DNA of 64,000 bases, taken from NCBI RefSeq assembly GCF_000263715.2, contig NZ_CM001514.1, positions 4,095,674 through 4,159,673 on the forward strand, in the 5' to 3' direction. The stretch comes from Pseudomonas synxantha BG33R. GTDB lineage: Bacteria > Pseudomonadota > Gammaproteobacteria > Pseudomonadales > Pseudomonadaceae. Shown here piece by piece: positions 27,876 through 34,882 of this stretch (position 1 is its first letter; each line of letters starts with the position of its first letter). The notes beneath the pieces are model-generated. The model had not been told where the DNA came from, did no database searches, and saw only the letters and a list, made by a program, of their open reading frames with translations. The position numbers were made by a program, and so were the translations under genes.

Positions 27876-28165
27876 CTAACCAGTATCGACTTGTTTTTTC
27901 TCCGCCGGGAGACGGGACCATACGCCTCCTATCCAAGGAACGTCTTGGCCTGAATTGCGCAGATAGGCCCAGTCGACATCGGGCCGGAGCTCTTCACAGG
28001 TAACCGCGCTGCTCGACTCCCGCTCAATATTGATGCGAGGCCTGGACCTGCCCGGCTAAAGCCATAGGCGATCTGTTTAAGGTTGCAGGCACCGGTGCCG
28101 CTGCGCTTGGCCAACGACTCCACCTAAGGTGTGTCGAGGGACCGGATGAGTTCGAGTAGCGTCAT
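27876..28165 (-). pseudogene. Broken phage Cro-like regulator
   Basis: Reading from ATG 28165 gives MTLLELIRSLDTP, a TAG stop, then VESLAKRSGTGACNLKQIAYGFSRA; after a one-base shift the sequence continues INIERESSSAVTCEELRPDV and DWAYLRNSGQDVPW to a TAG at 27876. The combined product matches the pattern of YdaS/Cro-like phage regulators, so there is one nonsense and one frameshift mutation. It is divergent from the CI-like gene at 28264, as in a phage immunity switch. Confidence 0.75.
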
Positions 28166-28196
28166 GTTTGTCTCCGAAAGAAGCAAAGATTATAGT

Positions 28197-28243
28197 TTGC
28201 TAAACTAATTAGCAATAGCACTTTATAATTTACTGTTTGCTAA
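28197..28243. promoter_or_regulatory. Phage operator half-sites in the Cro/CI divergent promoter
   Basis: ttgctaa (28197-28203) and ttagcaa (28209-28215) form an inverted repeat with a 5-base spacer; a third half-site ttgctaa is at 28237-28243. A perfect -10 box tataat at 28224-28229 lies between them, reading toward the CI-like gene. This is the expected place for CI/Cro operators. Confidence 0.6.
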
Positions 28244-28263
28244 CGCAGGGACACTATTCGCCT

Positions 28264-28689
28264 ATGGATATCAAAACTCTTCGGGTCGACGCGCTGCGGC
28301 GCGTCATCGGCCCACTCAGCCAGAAAGACTTCGCCGACCAGCACGATCTGGACGCTTCGTATTTGTCACAGATCCTCAATGGGCATCGCTCATTGGGTGA
28401 GAAGGCGGCGCTCAACCTCGAGAAGAAAATCGGGCTCACGCCTGGTGTGCTGGTCAATCCGAATGGACACGGGCCGGCATTGATCGAGGGTGAGTACACT
28501 CGCCAGGATGTGGTGAGAGAGGCGGCGTCTGCCTACCAGGCCCTTCAGGACAAGGCCACGCCGCGAGCAGTTGCGGTTATCGAGAAACTTGCCAGGGCCG
28601 CGGCGAAGGGAAGACTCAAGGAGTCGGACTTGGTTCTGCTTGAGGGCATAGCTGCCCTGCTTGAGAAGGCCAACGCTGAAAAGCCTTGA
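28264..28689 (+). CDS. CI-like phage repressor / XRE DNA-binding protein
   Basis: A 141-aa protein with an N-terminal XRE helix-turn-helix (LSQKDFADQHDLDASYLSQI and LNGHRSLGEKAALNLEKKIG). The C-terminal 80 residues are helical, rich in Ala, Lys and Glu, and lack a LexA-type Ser-Lys protease, so it is not a RecA-cleavable repressor. ATG 28264 was used. It is divergent from the broken Cro gene and intact, so it may still repress remaining prophage promoters. Confidence 0.75.
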   Translation: MDIKTLRVDALRRVIGPLSQKDFADQHDLDASYLSQILNGHRSLGEKAALNLEKKIGLTPGVLVNPNGHGPALIEGEYTRQDVVREAASAYQALQDKATPRAVAVIEKLARAAAKGRLKESDLVLLEGIAALLEKANAEKP

Positions 28690-28701
28690 GCCAGATGCGA
28701 A

Positions 28702-28728
28702 AAGCCCAGCGCAAGGCTGGGCTTAAGG
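28702..28728 (-). terminator. Terminator after the zeta toxin operon
   Basis: aagcccagc (28702-28710) pairs with gctgggctt (28716-28724) with loop gcaag. On the minus strand the stem is followed by TTTT, which fits termination of the zeta toxin transcript; on the plus strand there is no T-run. Confidence 0.55.
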
Positions 28729-28742
28729 ACACGGATATGGAA

Positions 28743-28937
28743 TTACCGAGGTTTTACAGTAAGGATTTCGCCGGGCTTCGCCGAGCGGATCACTTCCCTC
28801 TGCTCCTCAATGGCTGCACTAGCTGCCATGTGATAAACGGCTCGCCTTTCCTCCAAGGACCCGTGGCGGAAAAAATCAGACATTTTCGACGAACCATGAA
28901 TCTTTGTCGAAGCGTCTGCTGCCTTTTCGCCTTTCAT
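28743..28937 (-). CDS. Small protein, putative antitoxin partner of zeta toxin
   Basis: A 64-aa protein that overlaps the toxin gene by 4 bases (ATGA) and ends before a terminator. Sequence in the middle, MSDFFRHGSLEERRAVYHMA followed by ASAAIEEQREVI, looks helical and amphipathic and resembles the small partners found with phage-type zeta toxins. Classical epsilon-zeta and PezAT systems put the antitoxin first; here it would be second. Function as antitoxin is inferred from position and pattern. Confidence 0.6.
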   Translation of the reverse strand: MKGEKAADASTKIHGSSKMSDFFRHGSLEERRAVYHMAASAAIEEQREVIRSAKPGEILTVKPR

Positions 28938-29665
28938 TGGGATTCTCCGTTCAAAATACGTTCAAGCTCGTTTTGATCATAGGGCTGGCTGACAAACACG
29001 TCAATTTCGTCAGCCGAAAGGTCAATGCCGATATCCTCGTTTCCTCCATCGTTGTCTTTGATGATCACATCCACCTGCAATGCATCCTGGAATTCACGTT
29101 TCAGCGCACACACAGACATTTTTGCAGCATAAAACTGTCTGACAAACTCAGGGCAAGGAATATTCCTTCCGTCTTTTTTCTCTCTCGCGAGAACAAACTC
29201 CCACGCAAGCTCAGGACGCTGATACACGTAAATTACTTGGGCAGACCTGTTCTGCTTATCAAGGGCCCGCGAGATGTTTCGTCGCGCCACTTCAAGATTC
29301 GCAAGAGTCCCATCCAGCAGAAACGATTGACGTTGCTGGTAGACCAGATCCAGGGTTCGCTCAACAAATGTTGTCACGCCACGCTGGAAAAGGCTGGAGT
29401 TTCGGCCCGTATATTCTGGGAAATAGTCTCTGAAATCGTCAGGATCAATTCGTAACGCGTTAGACCCGCCGGCCTGCATCATCCCGATAAATGCCCTGGA
29501 CACTTCAGTTTTTCCTGCGCCCGGCGACCCTGCCATGAATACAGAGACGGGGTACTCATCGCTCGGATAAGCCTCCAAACAAGCCAACTCCCGGGCGATG
29601 CGGGTTCGGTTTTGCTTTGCAAATACCACAGCGCGTTCAGAAACGGCTTGTTCTTCCTGCGTCAA
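28934..29665 (-). CDS. Zeta toxin family kinase
   Basis: A 243-aa P-loop kinase: Walker A GSPGAGKT at residues 46-53, then the zeta features RIDPDDFRDYFPEY, FLLDGTLANLEVARRNISRAL and YVYQRPELAWEFVLAREKKDGR. Zeta toxins phosphorylate UDP-N-acetylglucosamine and block peptidoglycan synthesis. The start is just after a phage neck gene (stop 29690), so it was transcribed with, or moved into, the structural operon as a moron. Both key P-loop and downstream basic residues are present, so it may be active. Confidence 0.88.
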   Translation of the reverse strand: MTQEEQAVSERAVVFAKQNRTRIARELACLEAYPSDEYPVSVFMAGSPGAGKTEVSRAFIGMMQAGGSNALRIDPDDFRDYFPEYTGRNSSLFQRGVTTFVERTLDLVYQQRQSFLLDGTLANLEVARRNISRALDKQNRSAQVIYVYQRPELAWEFVLAREKKDGRNIPCPEFVRQFYAAKMSVCALKREFQDALQVDVIIKDNDGGNEDIGIDLSADEIDVFVSQPYDQNELERILNGESQ

Positions 29666-29689
29666 AAGCCGCTGCGATGATGTTGTGAC

Positions 29690-30136
29690 TCATACCTGGT
29701 TATTCCTGATGGCTTCCTCAACGATCTGTTGGAAGCGAGCGAGCGTGATTTGCACCATGCCTGCGGGCGCCTTTTTCTGGGAGTGTCCATATTCCAGTGG
29801 AATCGCGTACACCAGGTTGTTGACGATGTAGGCGACCTGACCAGCCTCAAGCCTGCTGACTTCAGCCACCAGTGCGGCAATAGTCTCGTGCCCGGACTTG
29901 TCGAAAGTGTCCAGGCTTTGACTTGAAGGGGCACCCACGGTGAACTGCCAGTTGCCTTTGAAGCGCCCGGTGTCCACCGGTGATAACTGGATCACGGAAG
30001 TGCCAATCTCGATTACCACCTCGCGGAAAACATCGTCGATGGCCTCCTTCGCCTGATCAGCAAATGCCGCCAGGCTTTCGGCAAAGCCACCCTTCAGCCC
30101 GCCGTAGCGGCTTGTCATGTGGTGAGGTTTGGCCAT
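29690..30136 (-). CDS. Phage neck/tail completion protein (HK97 gp10-like)
   Basis: A 148-aa structural protein. The pattern SPVDTGRFKGNWQFTVG and VYAIPLEYGHSQKKAPAGMV is that of HK97 gp10-type neck proteins that join head and tail. ATG 30136 overlaps the preceding stop by one base (TAATG). Appears intact, but the virion genes it would work with are largely gone. Confidence 0.8.
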   Translation of the reverse strand: MAKPHHMTSRYGGLKGGFAESLAAFADQAKEAIDDVFREVVIEIGTSVIQLSPVDTGRFKGNWQFTVGAPSSQSLDTFDKSGHETIAALVAEVSRLEAGQVAYIVNNLVYAIPLEYGHSQKKAPAGMVQITLARFQQIVEEAIRNNQV

Positions 30137-30522
30137 TACTTGCGCACCTGCAGTTCGAAGCCAACCGCCAGGCCGGCGTAGTTCCATGGGCCGACGGCGA
30201 TCACAGTGTAGGTGGTGCCGTCGAATTGGATACGGTCGTTGCTCAATGGGATCGGCATATCCGCCCCAGTGAGCTGCACCGGAGACACCAGCAACTTGAC
30301 GTCGCCGCGAACGATCAGCGTGCCGTCGATGTACTTGTTGTCGTATTCCTCACGGAAGCCGGAGCCGTTCACGACCAGTTCGCTGGGTGCCGGCGGCGCA
30401 TCCGGGTCGTATTCGCCGATTATCTCTCGGCGGAGGACCAGTTCCAGTCCCTTCCCGCCCTTGCTGCGCGGCGCAAGCATACGCGTGGCCATGGCCTTTG
30501 CACGGTCATAGATATCTGGCAT
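30136..30522 (-). CDS. Phage structural protein, probable head-tail joining
   Basis: A 128-aa protein starting MPDIYDRAKAMATRMLAPRS, with a beta-rich C-terminal half (DGTTYTVIAVGPWNYAGLAV). I recognise the type as a small gene between head-morphogenesis and neck genes of siphophages in pseudomonads, without a sure function. Its ATG overlaps the upstream stop as TGATG. The frame is open further upstream (to 30717) but inside the preceding gene. Confidence 0.65.
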   Translation of the reverse strand: MPDIYDRAKAMATRMLAPRSKGGKGLELVLRREIIGEYDPDAPPAPSELVVNGSGFREEYDNKYIDGTLIVRGDVKLLVSPVQLTGADMPIPLSNDRIQFDGTTYTVIAVGPWNYAGLAVGFELQVRK

Positions 30523-31577
30523 CACTTGCGCCTTATTCTGTAAATGGCAGTGCACCGGCACCCTGCCCGGTCTTCCCAACCTGCCCCCAGAGAGGAATCG
30601 CCGGGGTAGCGGAGAAGCGCACCAGTAGGGCTCTGGAATGGCTGATCCTTTTGCACAACCTGGCCGCCGAGCACCATGTGCGCGTGACGTACCTTGTTGT
30701 CGCGTCTGTCGCGCCATTCCTTTTCAACCGAATCACGGTCCAGGCCCTGCGCAATCAGTTGCTCGTAGACCTGATCACGGCCGGCGCCGAACGACTCGAG
30801 CGCCTCGGCCTTGGCCAACATCTCGGCGTGCGTCTTCATCAGGCGATCGGCGTAGCGTCCGGCGATCTTGTCCACGTCAGCCTGGGCGACAGGCGCGCCA
30901 GCTTTGATTGCTCTGTTCACGATCCCGTCGAAGCGGCGGTCCCGGCGTTTGCGCTGCAAGTACTTGCGCATCTCGTCGGGATTACCGCCCAACAGCTGAG
31001 CACGGGCATTCAGCACGTACTGCGCATAGTTGCCAGGCAGGCCGATGACGCCACCGGACCGAGAACCTGTCTGCGCGCTCACTCGCCCCAGCAGATCGAG
31101 TGCTGCTTGCCGAGGCGTGCGAACCATCGGCGTAGCGCTGACTTCGACCTGCGCCGCAACAGGCTGCGTACTGGGCCGGCCTACGACGCGGCTGCGACTG
31201 CCCATGACCTCGCGAATTGCTGCTCGCACGTCGATAGTGGCGTTTGCCCTGATCTCTTGTGCCTTGGCCGACACCCACTGCTCTGCGGCAGGCTTACGAG
31301 CATCGAACTCGAACCGGCCAAGGTCGCGTGGAATGCTGATCGCCTTTATCTCGAACTTGGCACCGGCGATGAATACAGACCTGGCCAACTCAAGGAATAC
31401 GGAAAGTGCGCCTAGGCTTAGCAGTGCGACCAGGCCATCCTCATCATCTTCAGCGATCAGGCGCTCGACTTCTGCAACCGTTGCCGCGCCGACCACCGTC
31501 TTGACCTGGTCCAGATAGGCCTGCTGCATCGCAGGCTCCATTCCTTCGATGGCCTGGATGATCTGCGCCGGGGTCAT
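30522..31577 (-). CDS. Phage head morphogenesis protein (Mu F-like C-terminus)
   Basis: A 351-aa minor head protein. A helical N-terminal half is followed by a Mu gpF-like C-terminal domain with RHAHMVLGGQVVQKDQPFQS and GWEDRAGCRCTAIYRI. Its ATG overlaps the stop of the disrupted upstream gene (ATGA at 31577-31574). In intact phages a MuF protein normally lies before the scaffold and capsid genes; here it follows a deletion fusion, so gene order has been disturbed or is of a different phage type. Confidence 0.75.
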   Translation of the reverse strand: MTPAQIIQAIEGMEPAMQQAYLDQVKTVVGAATVAEVERLIAEDDEDGLVALLSLGALSVFLELARSVFIAGAKFEIKAISIPRDLGRFEFDARKPAAEQWVSAKAQEIRANATIDVRAAIREVMGSRSRVVGRPSTQPVAAQVEVSATPMVRTPRQAALDLLGRVSAQTGSRSGGVIGLPGNYAQYVLNARAQLLGGNPDEMRKYLQRKRRDRRFDGIVNRAIKAGAPVAQADVDKIAGRYADRLMKTHAEMLAKAEALESFGAGRDQVYEQLIAQGLDRDSVEKEWRDRRDNKVRHAHMVLGGQVVQKDQPFQSPTGALLRYPGDSSLGAGWEDRAGCRCTAIYRIRRK

Positions 31578-31962
31578 ACCGTAAACACCGCAGGCAGCGT
31601 GTAGCGAGCCACCAGCACCGGGGCAATCATCTCGTCGATGATGCTGATCACCGGGCGAACCGATCCAGCAGCGTCTGCACCCACCGATACAGCGAATTCA
31701 GTTTCCAGCGGGCCGACCTTCTCGCGCTTGACCAGTGAGGCGGACACGAAGTCAGGGCTGAGGCTGCCAGGCTCTACGATTTCACGCAGCGCAGCCTCGT
31801 AGGTGGCCTGTCATCGACGCCCTGAGCAACAGGCAGGCCGAAGCCGATGCCGGCAACCGTTTCCACGTTGCGCGAGATCAGATCGGCCTGAGTCATGTCA
31901 GGGATGTGGCCCAGGCGACGCGGCGAGATGGTTGCCGAGTAGGTGGTTTGAATAGCTGGCAT
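31574..31962 (-). pseudogene. Out-of-frame fusion of two phage structural genes
   Basis: From ATG 31962 the product reads MPAIQTTYSATISPRRLGHI and DLISRNVETVAGIGFGLPVA QGVDD, a cement-protein-like N-terminus. At about 31808 the frame changes: the other frame then reads ATYEAALREIVEPGSLSPDF and VSASLVKREKVGPLETEFAV ... VARYTLPAVFTV, a DnaT-like C-terminus, ending at TGA 31574. In related phages these belong to different genes on either side of the capsid gene, so a deletion joined them and lost the capsid gene. Confidence 0.65.
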
Positions 31963-31965
31963 GGC

Positions 31966-32115
31966 TTAAGCCCCCTTTTGTGCTGGATTCTTCCAGGCGT
32001 CTGTCTGGCGCTGCTCATAAGCAGTCTGGCCGTTGTCGTGGGTGTTCAGCTTGCCGTCCTGCTTGATCAGCTGCTGACGAACGGGGTCTTTCGCAGCGTC
32101 TTCAGCCAGGATGTC
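31966..32115 (-). pseudogene. C-terminal fragment of a capsid-region phage gene
   Basis: Ends in DILAEDAAKDPVRQQLIKQD and NTHDNGQTAYEQRQTDAWKN before TAA 31966, a tail that looks like the C-terminus of a scaffold/capsid-associated phage protein. Upstream of about 32115 the frame becomes an antisense of the plus-strand gene at 32138. So the N-terminal part has been deleted. Confidence 0.5.
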
Positions 32116-32137
32116 GAGCGGCGGGCGAGGTATTCCT

Positions 32138-32614
32138 ATGTCCGAAGAAAAGAATGCATTCCGCGAAGCCGCTATCGAAGCGATCTCGGATATGGCGCAG
32201 CACCTGCCGCTCGATTGCGAACTGCTGGTGGTGGCCTGCCGGCCAGGCAAGAAAGACTTTGACCTGGTGCTGCCTTCGCCCGAGTCGAACTTGAACAACG
32301 CCCTGGACGTGCTGCGCCGAAACCGCCTGAGCATCGACGGCGACAACGCCTACAAGCGCGACCTCTGCGATGCGATTGTCGGGACCCTGGCCTTTGGTGC
32401 CCAAGACCGGTGCCCGCCTCCAGCCGGCCACTGGGCGCAGACGTTCTGGGATATGGGCCGTGAGTCGTCAGCCAATACCCAAGAGCTGATATCGGCGCTG
32501 GAGCTGGTTACCGACTGCCTGAGCAAGGCTCTTACCGGTGGAGAGGTATCGGCCAAAAAGGCTGGCAGCGCATTGGTCACCGCTGCTGAGCTGCTCGCCA
32601 AGCAAAACACCTAA
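32138..32614 (+). CDS. Hypothetical phage protein
   Basis: A 158-aa protein, MSEEKNAFREAAIEAISDMA start, acidic, no signal or membrane segment. AGG lies 7 bases before ATG 32138; an alternative ATG is at 32111. Not recognised. It is on the plus strand with two small genes and the integrase, consistent with an early/accessory phage operon that was brought next to late genes by deletion. Confidence 0.55.
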   Translation: MSEEKNAFREAAIEAISDMAQHLPLDCELLVVACRPGKKDFDLVLPSPESNLNNALDVLRRNRLSIDGDNAYKRDLCDAIVGTLAFGAQDRCPPPAGHWAQTFWDMGRESSANTQELISALELVTDCLSKALTGGEVSAKKAGSALVTAAELLAKQNT

Positions 32615-32650
32615 CCCACCTAATGCCGCCCAGCGCGGCAAGGACACCCC

Positions 32651-32869
32651 ATGTTCGCTATGAAACTCACCCTGATACTGCTGGGCGCTTTGCTGTACCT
32701 GGTAGGAACACTCGGCTGGTTCGGCTGGCTCGGGCCTGACCTTTTCGGCACGGGCACCACCGAGGCACTGCTCTACGCCTTCGCCGGCACCTGCGCCTGG
32801 CTACTGATCAGCTTCGGCCTGGTCATCCATATCATCAAGACAGCGCGGCCCACGGTGGGCGGGAGGTAG
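32651..32869 (+). CDS. Small membrane protein, phage-encoded
   Basis: A 72-aa protein with two hydrophobic segments (LTLILLGALLYLVGTLGWFG and LLYAFAGTCAWLLISFGLVI), short cytoplasmic tail. Starts MFAMKL; Met-4 is an alternative start. Follows the previous gene by 36 bases and is 2 bases before the excisionase-like gene. Function unknown. Confidence 0.55.
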   Translation: MFAMKLTLILLGALLYLVGTLGWFGWLGPDLFGTGTTEALLYAFAGTCAWLLISFGLVIHIIKTARPTVGGR

Positions 32870-32871
32870 GA

Positions 32872-33258
32872 ATGGGCGCGCAACAACTGATACCACGATT
32901 CATCCGGGCAAAGGAAGCGCCTGGATACCTTGGCATGTGCCGGGCAATTTTCGACGAGACCGTCAGACCATTTGTCAGTGAGTTCCCCATAGGAGGGCGC
33001 GGCGTTGGGTTTGACCGGCAGGAGCTGGACGACTGGGCCACGGCATACGTCGAGGCAAAGGCGATTGATAAAAAAGGCGCAACGGAGCAACAATCGCCCC
33101 GCAGCGAGCGCCAGAAAGGAGATAAATCATGGCGCGAAAATCGATCACAGGCCTCTCGCAAAGGAAAGGCATCTGGCATATCGACAAGAAAATCAACGGA
33201 GAACGACTTTACGAAAGCACTGGAACTGGTGACCGGGAAGAAGCGGAGCGCTACCTGA
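32872..33258 (+). CDS. Excisionase-like (AlpA/HTH_17 type) protein
   Basis: A 128-aa protein. Residues about 8-62 (FIRAKEAPGYLGMCRAIFDE; GVGFDRQELDDWATAYVEA) match the small winged helix-turn-helix of AlpA/Xis proteins that bend DNA for excision and regulate integrase. The lysine-rich tail overlaps the start of the integrase reading frame (ATG 33129) by 130 bases. Likely xis. Confidence 0.65.
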   Translation: MGAQQLIPRFIRAKEAPGYLGMCRAIFDETVRPFVSEFPIGGRGVGFDRQELDDWATAYVEAKAIDKKGATEQQSPRSERQKGDKSWRENRSQASRKGKASGISTRKSTENDFTKALELVTGKKRSAT

Positions 33259-33993
33259 TCTTCAGGTTGGAGCAGAGACGATGAGCGCAGGCCATGGCTG
33301 GATAGCGTGCCGATGCTCACGAAGCTGGAAGAGAAGAAATCGAGCCGCAAGCCGTACCCAATGTCATGGCCGGAGCAGTCGATTCTTTTTGGCGAGTTGC
33401 CGGCCCACCTGCAAACCATGGCGCTGTTCAAAGTGAACACCGGCACGCGGGAGCAGGAGGTCTGCAAGCTGAGATGGGATTGGGAGATTGCGGTACCGGA
33501 ACTGGGCACCAGCGTTTTTCTGATACCGGCCGACTTTGGTGGCAGGCATGAGCGCTCTGGCGTGAAGAACGGTGACGAGAGGCTGGTGGTGCTTAACAGC
33601 GTGGCCAGGTCGATCATCGAGAAGCAGCGCGGCATCAGCAAGGAATGGGTTTTCCCATACAACGGCACCGCGATGCACCGCATGAACGACTCGGCCTGGA
33701 AGAAGGCTCGGGTGAGAGCGGCGAAACTCTGGCAGGAGGAAAACCTTCGCCCCGCTCACCCTGGGTATGCATCCATCAGGATCCATGACCTTAAACACAC
33801 GTTTGGCCGTCGGCTACGCGCAGCAGGCGTAACTGAGGAAGACCGCAAGGCCCTTTTGGGGCATAAGAACGGCAGCATCACCAGTCACTACTCGGGCGCT
33901 GAGCTCGGTCATCTGATTGAAGCTGCGAATATGGTATCAGCAACCGATTCTCGCGGACCGATACTGACAATCTTGAAGAGGAAGCAGGCGTGA
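33129..33993 (+). pseudogene. Phage tyrosine integrase with internal deletion
   Basis: ATG 33129 gives MARKSITGLSQRKGIWHIDK and then an N-terminal arm-binding domain to FRLEQ, where it runs into TGA 33282. From about 33274 in another frame the catalytic domain is complete: RRPWLDSVPMLTKLEE, NTGTREQEVCKLRWDWE (first Arg), HDLKHTFGRRLRAAG, LLGHKNGSITSHYSGAEL with the Tyr nucleophile. The core-binding domain (roughly 120 residues) is missing between. The gene reads toward tRNA-Pro, the usual layout when the tRNA is the attachment site. The product cannot be a working integrase. Confidence 0.8.
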
Positions 33994-34028
33994 AAAAACG
34001 AGAAGTCACGCAAATGTCACGCACATGA

Positions 34029-34057
34029 AAAAGGCCAATGCTGTGAACATTGGCCTA
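34029..34057 (+). terminator. Hairpin after the integrase remnant
   Basis: aggccaatg-ctgtgaa-cattggcct is a perfect 9-bp stem, 36 bases after the integrase stop. No long T-run follows on the plus strand. It lies between the integrase and the 3' end of tRNA-Pro, where the phage attachment site would be. Confidence 0.5.
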
Positions 34058-34072
34058 AGTCATTGAATAATA

Positions 34073-34149
34073 TGGTCGGGACGGAGTGATTCGAACACTC
34101 GACCCCTAGCACCCCATGCTAGTGCGCTACCGGACTGCGCTACGCCCCG
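34073..34149 (-). tRNA. tRNA-Pro (anticodon GGG)
   Basis: A 77-nt cloverleaf on the minus strand: acceptor CGGGGCG paired with CGTCCCG-like 3' strand, D arm GCGCAGTCCGGTAGCGC, anticodon arm CTAGC-ATGGGGT-GCTAG with GGG at 34-36, T arm GGGTC-GAGTGTTCGAATC, and encoded CCA end at 34075-34073. The tRNA is intact; the adjacent prophage probably integrated at its 3' end. Confidence 0.95.
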
Positions 34150-34239
34150 ACTAGGCGTGTTACTGGGTTCGCTTCTCAACGAAGCGAACCGGAATATACC
34201 GCAAGCTTTTGAAATGTGGAAGTATTTTTAAAGCTTGAA

Positions 34240-34596
34240 TCATTTCTTCAGCACCACCAGCACATCTTCCAGTTCGGAGATCATCTGGCGGATCAGTTGC
34301 TTGTATTGGGTGGTGTCGTCTTTGGCTTCATCACCGGACATACGCTGGCGTGCGCCGCTGATGGTGAACCCCTGGTCGTACAGCAATGCACGGATCTGTC
34401 GGATCATCAGCACGTCCTGGCGCTGATAATACCGACGGTTCCCGGTGCGTTTGACGGGGTTGAGTTGAGGAAACTCCTGCTCCCAATAGCGCAGCACGTG
34501 CGGTTTTACGGCACACAGCTCGCTGACTTCACCAATGGTGAAGTAGCGTTTGCCTGGGATGACGGGTAGTTCGTCGTTATGACTTGGTTCCAGCAT
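34240..34596 (-). CDS. MerR-family transcriptional regulator
   Basis: A 118-aa regulator. N-terminal winged helix with [20 protein letters not shown] and the [14 protein letters not shown] wing; the C-terminal helix ([18 protein letters not shown]) is a dimer helix without a metal-binding Cys pattern. ATG 34596 lies inside the end of ihfA (20-base overlap). This gene follows ihfA in pseudomonads generally; its targets are not known to me. Confidence 0.9.
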   Translation of the reverse strand: MLEPSHNDELPVIPGKRYFTIGEVSELCAVKPHVLRYWEQEFPQLNPVKRTGNRRYYQRQDVLMIRQIRALLYDQGFTISGARQRMSGDEAKDDTTQYKQLIRQMISELEDVLVVLKK

Positions 34597-34879
34597 AAGC
34601 CTCAACTCGGGCCTTCAACTTCTGCCCTGGACGAAAGGTGACCACACGGCGAGCCGTGATCGGGATTTCTTCTCCCGTTTTTGGATTGCGGCCAGGCCGC
34701 TGGCGTTTGTCCCGCAGGTCAAAATTGCCGAAACCGGACAATTTGACCTGTTCGTTGTCTTCCAGAGCGTGGCGGATCTCTTCAAAAAACAGCTCGACCA
34801 ATTCCTTGGCCTCGCGCTTATTCAGACCCAACTCTTCGTACAGACGTTCCGCCATCTCAGCTTTCGTCAAAGCCCCCAT
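34577..34879 (-). CDS. ihfA: Integration host factor alpha subunit
   Basis: 100-aa DNA-bending protein of the HU/IHF fold: [40 protein letters not shown] with the conserved Pro-containing arm ([11 protein letters not shown]), ending [12 protein letters not shown]. It pairs with IhfB. It is 3 bases after pheT, in the usual pheST-ihfA order. Confidence 0.98.
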   Translation of the reverse strand: MGALTKAEMAERLYEELGLNKREAKELVELFFEEIRHALEDNEQVKLSGFGNFDLRDKRQRPGRNPKTGEEIPITARRVVTFRPGQKLKARVEAYAGTKS

Positions 34880-34882
34880 ACG

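Larger units (their letters stand above)
27876..34072. mobile_element. Decayed prophage next to tRNA-Pro
   Basis: The segment runs from a broken Cro-like gene to the integrase terminator at the 3' end of tRNA-Pro. It holds a CI-like repressor, a zeta toxin pair, head-neck genes, small early genes, an excisionase-like gene and an integrase. The integrase, Cro, a capsid-associated gene and a cement/DnaT-like pair are disrupted; the major capsid, terminase, tail and lysis genes are missing. I could not find a second copy of the tRNA-Pro 3' end near 27.7 kb, so the left border is approximate. Confidence 0.75.

Noticed and set aside
27600..27900. Possible left attachment site matching the tRNA-Pro 3' end
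   Set aside because: I looked for tggtcgggacgg and similar stretches and found none, so the prophage left border stays approximate.
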